A DNA stretch of 64,000 bases, taken from assembly GCF_014217805.1 (NCBI RefSeq), contig NZ_CP055156.1:744001-808000 (forward strand), given 5' to 3'. The notes beneath the pieces were generated by a model. That model saw nothing but the letters and a program-made list of their open reading frames with translations. It was not told the DNA's origin and made no database searches. Source of the DNA: Adhaeribacter swui. GTDB lineage: Bacteria > Bacteroidota > Bacteroidia > Cytophagales > Hymenobacteraceae. Of this stretch, positions 26,619-35,363 are shown piece after piece. The first letter of the stretch is position 1, and every line of letters begins with the position of its first letter. Both the position numbers and the translations under genes were made by a program.

Positions 26619-27782
26619 TTACAAAAAACGCAGCCATTGCTTTTGCGGGTGGCTGGCTTTGTACTTTTGAAACCAGTTACAAAACGGATACAACACCACG
26701 ACCACGCTAAACCAAATCAGGTAGGTAGCGCCTAAACCCACCCCGCTTGGCTGCTCAGGGCGCCCAAACTGAAAAACGCCGAACTTTAAATCGGCCCACT
26801 GGTAACCTTGCAAAAAAACCACAACCAGCATAATGGTGTGCAGCAAGTACCAGTGCAGGATGTAGTAAAATAAAGGCACCCGCCCGTATATGGTAATAAT
26901 TTTCACCAGCTTTCCTTTAAGGTCTTCCGCAAAAGCCAGAACTAAAAATAGTACACTTAAGGTTAGGCAGGTAAAGAGCAGCGAAGGCGGATATTTGGTA
27001 ACGTTAATAAAAGAAAGAAACGTAAAAATGCTGTTTTTTTGACCGGACCAAGTTGCTGGATCGCCGTAGAAATTGCTAAACCGCAGCAGCAGAAAAAAAC
27101 TGAAAGTTGCCAGGCAAATTTTTAAAAAAATGGCTTTTCGGGTAGCTACCGGTAAACTAAACAAGGGCCCGGCGCCAAACCCAGCCAGCATAATTCCTAA
27201 CCACGGTACCAGCGGGTACGCCAATACAATCGTAAACTGCGGAGTAACCGGAAAAACGGCCGAGCGGAACAAAGGCATGATTAATTGTACTACCGCCGAG
27301 TTGTTATTCAGGGGCAGGTAATCCAGTAAATTATGCCCCAGAATAATCATTAACCCGATAAGCCCGATTGTTTTACTCGATAACCGAAGCAATAAAGCCA
27401 GAATGATAAAACTAAGCCCGATAACCGCGATAACCTGCAGCAACAAGGTCCGGAACTGCAAATCGAACCAAATACCGAACGAAACCACGGTACACTCCAG
27501 CACCACTAGCCAAATACCCCGACTAAGCAAAAAACGCCGGCTAAGCGCTACATTCCTGATTCGTTGCCGCGAAAGATAGGCCGACGTACCCGCCAGAAAC
27601 ACAAAAACAGGCGCGCAGAAATGGGTAATCCAGCGGGTAAAAAACAAGGCAGCCGTAGTGGTATTTAAATCGGTAGGGCTTTGCGTTTGCGAGGTTATGT
27701 GCAACAGTTCCCGCGTATGATCCAGGGCCATAATTATCATCACGAGTCCTCTTGCAAAATCAATCGCGTTAATGCGCTGCAT
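26619..27782 (-). CDS. DUF1624-type polytopic membrane protein (putative acyltransferase)
   Basis: A 387-residue protein with about ten hydrophobic spans. It opens with RINAIDFARGLVMIIMALDHTRE, the hallmark of the DUF1624/heparan-glucosaminide acetyltransferase group, and continues with FTRWITHFCAPVFVFLAGTSAYLS. The conserved Asp-His after the first span may form the active site. Related membrane acyltransferases modify sugars at the envelope; a precise role is unknown. No genes of the same pathway are adjacent. Confidence 0.8.
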   Translation of the reverse strand: MQRINAIDFARGLVMIIMALDHTRELLHITSQTQSPTDLNTTTAALFFTRWITHFCAPVFVFLAGTSAYLSRQRIRNVALSRRFLLSRGIWLVVLECTVVSFGIWFDLQFRTLLLQVIAVIGLSFIILALLLRLSSKTIGLIGLMIILGHNLLDYLPLNNNSAVVQLIMPLFRSAVFPVTPQFTIVLAYPLVPWLGIMLAGFGAGPLFSLPVATRKAIFLKICLATFSFFLLLRFSNFYGDPATWSGQKNSIFTFLSFINVTKYPPSLLFTCLTLSVLFLVLAFAEDLKGKLVKIITIYGRVPLFYYILHWYLLHTIMLVVVFLQGYQWADLKFGVFQFGRPEQPSGVGLGATYLIWFSVVVVLYPFCNWFQKYKASHPQKQWLRFL

Positions 27783-27920
27783 ACAACATCCTGGTTTAAA
27801 TAAACAAGTTACAACTTAGCTTAAGTAATTCTGTTCCGGTAAGTTAAGCATAAATTATGGCATTGCGCTAATAATACTAAATAGAAAGAATTAGACTTTA
27901 ATGCTGTTCTTTGGAGCCGG

Positions 27921-30593
27921 TTAATCTGACATTTTAATAACCCGGAGGTAATCCAATATAGCCCGGTTTACTTCGCCGTGCATGTTTCGATTAACTTCGT
28001 CGAGAGTTAGCGCCAACTGGTGCGTTCCTTTATCTAATTTTACTTTTACAGCATTCGAATAGCCCCAATCCGACCAATGATGAAAACCCCGCTGCGGAAA
28101 AACAAGGGTACCTACCTGCAGTTCGTCTTTTTTAAGGGTACGGAAAGCGCATTTGTTACTGGTGTTGATGGGGCCTTCGCCATTCGCGTACCGGAAATCC
28201 AGAGCATATACTCCGGTTTCCGGCGCGGTAACTGCTATTTTTAAATTTTTATTTTCCTGGGTACTTATCTCTGCAAAGCCGCTGCCCGAAAAACCCGAGC
28301 AATCTAATTCCGGTAGAAAAGTTTTTTGCTCCAGTTGGTAAATCTGGGTAACTTCTTCGGGGGCAACTATAAAAGGTTCGCTGGCAAAAGATTCGTGGCC
28401 TTGGGCATCATGGGCAATTACCTGATATTCGGCGTAAGCCTTAACTGGCACAGGTACTTGCCAATCGGTAGTTTTTTTAAAAATTTGGCCATTCTGCAAT
28501 ACCGCGTATAAAACAGCGCCTTCTACTTTTTGCCAGGATAAAATGCCAGCATGATAAGCTACAACAGGCGTTGCCGGCGAAAAATCAAAGGGTACTTTGT
28601 TTATTTCTTTTTCGGCGAACTGGTTGTTGGCCAATTCTATTTTTATCAGGTGCTTACCGGTTAAATTGGCCGGGATTGTGGCATTGGTTAGCGGTTTGCC
28701 GTCGAGGGTAATGGTTTTTATTTTATTCCCGAAACCTTCTACATCAATATCCAGTGTAGCATTCAGGTATTTAAAGTTAGTAAGCTGGTGTTTTCCTTTA
28801 AAAATTTCCGGGATTATTGGTTTAAAAAGCAGCTCGTTTGATTTAAAAGTTATCCCGAAAATTACCTGATAAACCATACTCAGGCTACCGGCCAAGCTCC
28901 AGAGCATGTTATCGGAGTTAATTTGGGTACCGGCAAAATCGCCATTGCTGGCCACAAAGTTTTCTTTGTTGGTCAAAAACAATGCTGCCGGCCGGATAAA
29001 AGCCGCCATACTCTCGGCAAGCGCTTGCTCGTTACCAGCTTTGGCGCAAGCCAGCAACCAGTAAGCTTGCACAAATGGCCAAATTCCGTTATTATGATAC
29101 GGCGAAATATGGGGTGTTTGCGGGTAAATGCAAGAAATACCAAAAGCCGTTACTGGGGTATTAGCTACCAGCGTTTGTTGCTGTGCCAGATTAGCTACGT
29201 TAAAGAGTACGCACAAGGCTTCGCCGAGCGCCTCGGCCCTAGGCGATATTATTTTAAAATGTCGGCCATACCGGTATTGCGCGTAATATCCTTTTTCGGG
29301 GAGCCATAAGTGCTGGTTAATGCTATTTTTTAAATTTTCGGCAATTTGCTGGTACTTCCGGGCGGCGGGCTGCTCATGCAGTAAGTCGGCCATTTGCGCC
29401 AAAATAACCAAGGCACGGTAAAAAACCGCGTTGGTGCCCAGGCATTCTGATTCGTAAATATCGGCGGGTTGCATCCAGGCCGGATACGATTGCTCCCGCC
29501 AGTCCAGGAAAGAAGACTCTCCCCGAAATAATCCGGATTCTGGATTAAACGTATTTTTTAAATCATCTTCCAGCGAGTTTTTACTTATCAAATAAACTTC
29601 TTGCAACCACGCCCTATCCTGGTTAGCCTTATAGATTTCCCAAGCGGCAATTACCCATACTACCCGGTCCGAAGAAATTGGGTAAGCTCCGCCGGTACCG
29701 GTATCCTGAACAATACGTTTACTGGAGGTTACTTTCTGCAAGAGGCTATTTTGAGCTACCTGGGGCTGCAGCATAGCCATGGACAAGATAATGCTGTAGC
29801 TAATATCGCGGGTCCAAACCCCCGCCCACTCCTGACCGGTCCGGAACGTATTATCGGCTTCAATGGCATTTAGCATTTCCTGTAGATGCAGGTTATACAG
29901 CGCATTAAGCAAAGGATAATCGGATGTGTACTGCGGATAACTGCTTACATCCCGGGATAGTTGCCAAGTTTTGGTTAGAGCCTGCTCTTCCTGGTCCGGA
30001 TTCAGGAGCAAGGTAACTTCGTAAATACCGCTGTTATTTATTTCTTTTAACTCCAACTCTGGGGTATGCACTAGTTTATCAAAATCCCAGGTTAAAGGAG
30101 CCACATTACCCGCCACAAATACACTCTTAAAATCGGCTTTATAAATCCGGTGGCCGTTAAAACAAGTGTAAAATCCTGGACTTTCGAAAGCCGCGAGTAC
30201 CGGGCGTAAATCCAAGCGAATTTTTAATTTGGTATTAGGGGTCAGAAAAGAATTTACTGGTAGTTCCGCCGTATTTTTTAAGGGTTCGCCAAAAGTAATC
30301 AGGGGCGTTTCGCAGGTTCCGTTCTGCGGCAAGCAAGTAAACTGATGATCGACCCCAAACGGCATTTCGTTATCCTGGCCGTTCAGGCAGAATTTAAAAA
30401 TTAGACGCGGATTTAAAAATTCATTCGTCGGGCTGTGGTAGTTTGAAGTTATTTTGGTTATTGAAACCGCTTGAGCGGTAAATTCCTGTTGCACCACCCG
30501 GTCGGGGTATATCGCGTATTGCTCCGACTGCCAAAGAGCGGCTTGGCTACTTTCTTTTTTTTTAAAATTTTGCGTTTGCTGCAATTTCCTCAT
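27921..30593 (-). CDS. Large six-hairpin glycosidase-like protein with C-terminal binding domains
   Basis: A protein of 890 residues from ATG 30593. An N-terminal beta-sandwich region (to about 215) precedes an (alpha/alpha)6 barrel (about 220-620), with the likely active-site stretch GQEWAGVWTRDISYS and later WPFVQAYWLLACAKAG and NSDNMLWSLAGSLSMVY. Next come a FN3-like domain (about 690-775) and a galactose-binding-like C-terminus resembling CBM35. The fold is shared by amylo-glucosidases, trehalases and rhamnosidases, so the substrate is open. No signal peptide or lipobox is visible, which is odd for a protein with a binding module. A GTG at 30629 would add 12 residues; I prefer the ATG. 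Confidence 0.75.
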   Translation of the reverse strand: MRKLQQTQNFKKKESSQAALWQSEQYAIYPDRVVQQEFTAQAVSITKITSNYHSPTNEFLNPRLIFKFCLNGQDNEMPFGVDHQFTCLPQNGTCETPLITFGEPLKNTAELPVNSFLTPNTKLKIRLDLRPVLAAFESPGFYTCFNGHRIYKADFKSVFVAGNVAPLTWDFDKLVHTPELELKEINNSGIYEVTLLLNPDQEEQALTKTWQLSRDVSSYPQYTSDYPLLNALYNLHLQEMLNAIEADNTFRTGQEWAGVWTRDISYSIILSMAMLQPQVAQNSLLQKVTSSKRIVQDTGTGGAYPISSDRVVWVIAAWEIYKANQDRAWLQEVYLISKNSLEDDLKNTFNPESGLFRGESSFLDWREQSYPAWMQPADIYESECLGTNAVFYRALVILAQMADLLHEQPAARKYQQIAENLKNSINQHLWLPEKGYYAQYRYGRHFKIISPRAEALGEALCVLFNVANLAQQQTLVANTPVTAFGISCIYPQTPHISPYHNNGIWPFVQAYWLLACAKAGNEQALAESMAAFIRPAALFLTNKENFVASNGDFAGTQINSDNMLWSLAGSLSMVYQVIFGITFKSNELLFKPIIPEIFKGKHQLTNFKYLNATLDIDVEGFGNKIKTITLDGKPLTNATIPANLTGKHLIKIELANNQFAEKEINKVPFDFSPATPVVAYHAGILSWQKVEGAVLYAVLQNGQIFKKTTDWQVPVPVKAYAEYQVIAHDAQGHESFASEPFIVAPEEVTQIYQLEQKTFLPELDCSGFSGSGFAEISTQENKNLKIAVTAPETGVYALDFRYANGEGPINTSNKCAFRTLKKDELQVGTLVFPQRGFHHWSDWGYSNAVKVKLDKGTHQLALTLDEVNRNMHGEVNRAILDYLRVIKMSD

Positions 30594-31283
30594 AAGTAAA
30601 CATAAAACCTCACTGCCAGTACCCAGCACCTAGGGTTCTTTAAAGTAACGTACCCGGCAGGTAAACCGCACGCTTTTGCCGCACTAAATATAATAGCCAT
30701 TCTTGAATATTAAACTTTGTATCAGGAATGGTGCGAGTAATTAAGAGAAATAATGGTTTAAAGAACAAAAAAGGGTTGCCGCATGGCTTTACAATTGTTT
30801 GGCAGGTTAGCTCCGAATGTGATTGAGAAGATTCTTCTTGGTTTTAGCAAACCTTAATACAAATTTAACTTGCATTTTATGGCCATAATTTTGTAAACAC
30901 CACCGAAATAACATAGCTTTAAAACTTCATTTTACAAAGCTGCCAACGCGTGTAGCAGGAGTAAGTTTTACCTTTATCCTGCTGAAAGCAGATAGGTTTC
31001 TGTGTAATTCTCGGGTAACTACACAGGTTTGGTAAAGCTTTTCTGTTTTAATGCCATTACATTTCATCAGATATTGACCTTAGGGTCTTTTCTGACTCCG
31101 GTTATTTGCCTTGTAACTCACTAGATTTATCAAAGGTTAAGTTACCACTATTAGTTTTGCTCTAGTTACCACCTACTCAAACAAACAAAATTTAAAAACC
31201 TTTATAAATGGTTTTTAAAACCCTAATGGTATTGCTGACATCCTAACCGTGCTTATAATATAAAATACCCATATTCTGGTACT
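30594..31283. other. Long gene-free region with hairpins upstream of the receptor gene
   Basis: Nearly 700 bases between divergent genes. It holds several potential hairpins: AGCAGGA/TCCTGCT around 30954-30985 and CTGTGTA/TACACAG around 31000-31026. A TATAAT-like hexamer (31255-31260) with a TTGCTG 16 bases upstream lies close to the receptor start. No riboswitch family is recognised. Confidence 0.35.
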
Positions 31284-33749
31284 ATGAAACAAATTTTAGT
31301 GGTTTTATTACTGAGCTTCAGTGCTTGGTTTAATGTTGTGGCGCAAGATTCTACTCCCGTTGCTCCTGTAGGAACGGGTAATATCAAAGGCATTATTCAG
31401 GACTCTTTAAAGCAAGAGCCACTGGGTTACGTTACGGTTATCTTGTTTGAAACCGGTAAGAAAGATCCGGTAAAATCAACTTTATCCCGCGACAATGGTT
31501 CTTTTGAATTAAGCGGTTTGCCCGCAAAATCTTACCAACTGGTACTGGCATTTGTGGGTTACCAAAACAAGAAAATCAACATTTCGCCATTTACCAGCTC
31601 AAACTCCGTAGTAGATCTTGGCAAAATAAACATGAGTTCGGCCTCGAAACAGTTAAAAGAAGTTGAAATTGTAACGGAGCGCCCGCTGGTTAAACAAGAT
31701 ATTGATAAAATAACCTACGACGTAGACGCTGACCCGGAAAGCAAAACTTTAACGGCTTTGGATATGCTCCGGAAAGTACCCCTCATAACCATAGACGCCG
31801 AAGATAATATTGAACTAAAAGGTAACAGTAACTATAGAGTACTGGTAAATGGCAAAACTTCGTCGTTGTTTGTGCGCAACCCCAAAGATGTTTTTAAAAG
31901 CATGCCGGCCAGTTCCATTAAAAACATTGAAGTAATTACCAATCCGCCATCCAAGTACGAGGCCGAAGGTGTAGGCGGCATCATTAATATTATTACGCAC
32001 AAAAAAACCATGGGTGGTTACAACGGCTCGCTGAACATTGGTGCCGGTCAACCCCAAAGTTACCAGGTGGGTGGTTACGTTACGGCCAAGGTTAAAAAGT
32101 TTGGAGCTACCGGTAATTATTTCTTTAACGATTACAAGTCGCCGGCTGGCCGCAACAATTTATTCCGGCGCGATAATGCTAATAACCAGCTAATCCAGAC
32201 CGGCGAAAACCAATTTCAAGGCGATTACCAGTACGCTGGCGGGGAATTGAGTTACGAGATTGATACACTTAATTTACTTACGGCTAACCTGGGTTTTAAC
32301 CTGGGCCGGAACAGCAACGATTTAACCCAAAAAGTACAGAATTTTAATAGTACCAACACCTTAACACAAGCGTACGATCGCTTAAATGACGGTAATGGGC
32401 AATGGCGCGGGTTTGACGTGGGACTGGATTATCAAAAAACTTTTAAACGCAACAAAGAACAAATCCTTACTTTATCTTACAAGTACAATCAAAACGGCGA
32501 CGACAGCTTTTCTGATTTTAGTTTAGTGCCCGTAGAAAACTTTACGGACGGCCGGATTAGCAAAACCGAAAATAAAGGCAAAACCAACGAGCAAACCTTC
32601 CAGGCTGATTACGTGCAACCTATTAAAAAGCAAACCCTGGAAGTAGGAGTAAAATCTATTTTACGCAACAGCCAAAGCGATTACTATTACTCCAACCTCG
32701 ACGAAAGCACCCAGTCCTACATCATAGATCCGGCGCAAACCAACAGTTTCGAGTACCAGCAGGATATCTATGCGGCTTATACTTCGTTGAGTTTAAAAAA
32801 AGATAAGTGGGGGTTAAAAATTGGTAGCCGCCTGGAGGAAACCCAGATCAACGCTAATTTTAAATCATCGGATGAGGTAGTGAAGCAGGATTATTTTAAT
32901 TTAATACCAAGCATTGCGCTGTCGCGGCAACTAAAAGGTACCACTTCGGTTAAAGCTTCTTACACCCAACGCATTGAACGGCCCGGCTTGTGGTTCTTAA
33001 ACCCGTACCGGAACCAGATAGACCCGCGCAATATTTCCTATGGTAACCCCAACTTGCAACCGGCTACCAACCACGCGTTTGATGTATCTTACAGCACTTT
33101 TGTAAAAGGTTCTTCCATTAACGGCAGCTTATTTTACAATTTCACCAACGAGTCTATTCAGCAATTTACCACGTTAAACGGCGATACGGCCATTACTACT
33201 TTTGGTAACATTGGTAAAAACCATACGGTAGGCATTTCACTGAACGGCAATGTAAATATTACGAAAAGGCTAAATGTGAACATTAACGGCAGTACCAATT
33301 ATGTGCAGCTAAGCAGCATACTGCAAGGTAAGCCCGTAGAGAATACTGGTTTTACCGCTAACGTTTTTGGTTATGCCAGTTACCGCCTGGATAAAGGCTG
33401 GCGCTTCAGCGCTAACCTTGGCGTAAACTCGCCGCGCATTATGTTACAAGGAACTTCGGCTTCTTATGCTTATCATTCTTTTTCGGTAAACAAACAACTA
33501 TTTAAAGGCGAAAAAGGCAGCGTTAATTTTTCCATCAGCAGCCCATTTCAGAAAAACCGCCGGTGGCGCAACGAAATTCAGGACTTGCAATTTTACCAAG
33601 TACAGGAGTCGTATTATGTTATGCGGCGGTTTAATCTTTCGTTTAATTACCGGTTCGGGAAGCTCCAAGGCGGTATTGCCCGCAAAAAACGCGGTATCCA
33701 AAACGATGATGTAAAAAGCGGCGGACAAAGCAACGGTGCTGGCAACTAA
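31284..33749 (+). CDS. Outer-membrane beta-barrel receptor (TonB-dependent-like, OMP_b-brl_3 type)
   Basis: An 821-residue outer-membrane protein with a signal peptide (cleavage near VVAQ, residue 21). Residues about 33-115 form a carboxypeptidase-regulatory-like beta-sandwich (GNIKGIIQDSLKQEPLGYVTV). A plug domain follows (about 135-225, with NIEVITNPPSKYEAEGVGGI), then a large barrel ending in NLSFNYRFG and a basic tail KKRGIQNDDVKSGG typical of this family. The ligand is unknown. There is no SusD-like partner next door, so it is not part of a classical glycan-uptake pair. A terminator follows. Confidence 0.92.
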   Translation: MKQILVVLLLSFSAWFNVVAQDSTPVAPVGTGNIKGIIQDSLKQEPLGYVTVILFETGKKDPVKSTLSRDNGSFELSGLPAKSYQLVLAFVGYQNKKINISPFTSSNSVVDLGKINMSSASKQLKEVEIVTERPLVKQDIDKITYDVDADPESKTLTALDMLRKVPLITIDAEDNIELKGNSNYRVLVNGKTSSLFVRNPKDVFKSMPASSIKNIEVITNPPSKYEAEGVGGIINIITHKKTMGGYNGSLNIGAGQPQSYQVGGYVTAKVKKFGATGNYFFNDYKSPAGRNNLFRRDNANNQLIQTGENQFQGDYQYAGGELSYEIDTLNLLTANLGFNLGRNSNDLTQKVQNFNSTNTLTQAYDRLNDGNGQWRGFDVGLDYQKTFKRNKEQILTLSYKYNQNGDDSFSDFSLVPVENFTDGRISKTENKGKTNEQTFQADYVQPIKKQTLEVGVKSILRNSQSDYYYSNLDESTQSYIIDPAQTNSFEYQQDIYAAYTSLSLKKDKWGLKIGSRLEETQINANFKSSDEVVKQDYFNLIPSIALSRQLKGTTSVKASYTQRIERPGLWFLNPYRNQIDPRNISYGNPNLQPATNHAFDVSYSTFVKGSSINGSLFYNFTNESIQQFTTLNGDTAITTFGNIGKNHTVGISLNGNVNITKRLNVNINGSTNYVQLSSILQGKPVENTGFTANVFGYASYRLDKGWRFSANLGVNSPRIMLQGTSASYAYHSFSVNKQLFKGEKGSVNFSISSPFQKNRRWRNEIQDLQFYQVQESYYVMRRFNLSFNYRFGKLQGGIARKKRGIQNDDVKSGGQSNGAGN

Positions 33750-33780
33750 GCCTTTATATTAATTTTTAACAACACTCCTT

Positions 33781-33819
33781 TAACCCGATAGGCATTGCAA
33801 TCTATCGGGTTATTTTTTT
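33781..33819 (+). terminator. Terminator of the receptor gene
   Basis: An 11-bp stem (33781-33791 with 33802-33812) with a 10-base loop, followed by a run of seven Ts. Confidence 0.85.
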
Positions 33820-33850
33820 AAAATCTACTTAGTGCAATTGGCATTTACTA

Positions 33851-33882
33851 GCTGGTATTATTACTAAAAAAATAATACCAGC
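33851..33882. repeat. 12-bp perfect hairpin left of the insertion sequence
   Basis: GCTGGTATTATT (33851-33862) pairs with 33871-33882 across an 8-base loop. It could be a second terminator. It lies outside the insertion-sequence ends. Confidence 0.6.
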
Positions 33883-33908
33883 ATTATCTTTTCTGGCTCC
33901 TGAATGCT

Positions 33909-34829
33909 AATTAACTCAAGTTGCGAGCTATAAAAAAGTCTGTTCGAGCAAAGGTTAAAATACGTTTTAGAGTTACCACACTTTAAAAAGTACAAGCCAT
34001 GCAAGAACAGACGATAGCAATATACTGCTTTATAGACGACTTTTTTCGTATTACTGGTAGAAAAGAAGATGCGCATTGTAAACTTTCCGATGCCGAACTA
34101 CTCACCACCGCTTTATTGGCGGCGCGCTATTTCTATGGCAATCTTGTAGGTACATGCAAGAACACCAGGGAGTGCAGATGATCGATAAATCAGGTTTTAG
34201 CCGGCGCTTGCATGGCTTACAAGAACAACTCCTGGCATTGTTTACCGCTTTAGGCCAAACCTTAAAGCAACTGAATACTACTTGTCGGTATATGATCGAT
34301 TCTTTTCCTGCTGCGGTTTGTCATAACGTACGGATTGGGCGCTGTCACCTTTTACAGCAGGAAGTTTATCGGGGCAAGAACACGAGCAAAAGACAGTATT
34401 TCTATGGCTTTAAGGTGCAAGTAATCACCACCGAAGCCGGACTGCCCGTGCAGTTTTATATTCATGCGGGCTCCTTTGCTGATATCACGGCTTTTAAGGC
34501 TATGCCGGTAGATCTGCCGGAAAATAGTCAGTTATATGCCGACAGCGCTTACAACTGCTATGAAATAGAAGACCTATTAGCCGAATGTGAACACATTCAG
34601 TTTCATGTCTGTCGAAAAGCCAATAGCAAAAGAAAAGATCAACCCTATACCGCTTTTTTGAAAACCTACTACCGGAAACAAATTGAAACCACCTTCTCGG
34701 GTATCACTAATTTCTTTCCCAAAAAGATTCATGCTGTAACCGCGAAAGGTTTTCTGCTCAAGATCATCCTCTTCATCTTTGCTTATACCTTGAATCAACT
34801 AACTTAGTACCTCGCAACTTAAGTTAATT
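33909..34829 (+). mobile_element. IS982-family insertion sequence (about 921 bp)
   Basis: The ends are inverted repeats of 22 bases with two mismatches: 33909-33930 and 34808-34829, core AAGTTGCGAG. The interior encodes an IS982-like transposase broken by a frameshift. The outermost bases are AT-rich and palindromic (AATTAA), so the exact ends and the target duplication are ambiguous; an AATT repeat is present on both sides. The element lies in an intergenic region between the receptor gene and the lyase-like gene and interrupts no visible gene. Confidence 0.8.
33999..34807 (+). pseudogene. IS982-family transposase, frameshifted
   Basis: The N-terminal part (33999-34181, 60 aa, ending YFYGNLVGTCKNTRECR) and the C-terminal part (from about 34145, visible as a 217-aa frame from the ATG at 34154) lie in different frames. 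Joined near 34145 they make about 270 residues, close to the family length. The second part carries the DDE-type core: YMIDSFPAAVCHNVR (Asp), YADSAYNCYEIEDLL (Asp) and KQIETTFSGI (Glu). The ending FPKKIHAVTAKGFLLKI is typical of IS982. No slippery heptamer is seen at the junction, so a disabling mutation is more likely than programmed frameshifting. Confidence 0.8.
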
Positions 34830-35363
34830 AAAAAACCATCGTGTTTTTCTCGTTCATTTAGCTTCCTTACTTGTACAAAAAACAACCACCATACTGTACA
34901 AATTAAAGGCAGCAAAACATACATTTTCCTAGTAAATAATCTTTAAAGCACTCCTTCCATTTTATAGCAAAATACATAAATGCAATATTTAATATTTACT
35001 TAAAACCTAATTAATACAAATCAACCACATAAAACCATAAATAAAAAAAGGCGTCTAATTATGCAGTTTTAAAGCCAATATTTTTGAAAAAAACTTTATA
35101 ATATAACTTTTTAAATTTTTAAGTATTAATAATATAAATATAACGCGATTAAATTTCGTGCTTAAATTCTCAGCCTCTATCTTTGTATCAGAAATTAAAA
35201 CTAAAGCAAACACACATACTAAATTTAATTATATTTTTTTAAAATAATACCAATTAAAAATATCTTATTCCGCTCATCCTAATTAAATACCGGGCACCAT
35301 CTATCCAAAATAACAAACTACTTATACAGCTTTTTAATTAGATCAAAATAATATAACAATTCA
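34830..35363. other. Gene-free AT-rich leader region
   Basis: More than 500 bases with strong A/T runs between the insertion sequence and the lyase-like gene. It holds a perfect -7 box at 35178-35185 and nothing else I can name. Confidence 0.5.
35178..35185 (+). promoter_or_regulatory. Bacteroidota -7 box of the lyase-like gene
   Basis: TATCTTTG, a perfect TAnnTTTG. About 20 bases upstream lies TTTCG rather than a TTTG -33 box. It would give a leader of about 170 bases. Confidence 0.45.

Noticed and set aside
34130-34160. Programmed -1 frameshifting in the IS982 transposase
   Set aside because: No X XXY YYZ slippery heptamer or downstream stem is visible; IS982 elements usually have one frame.
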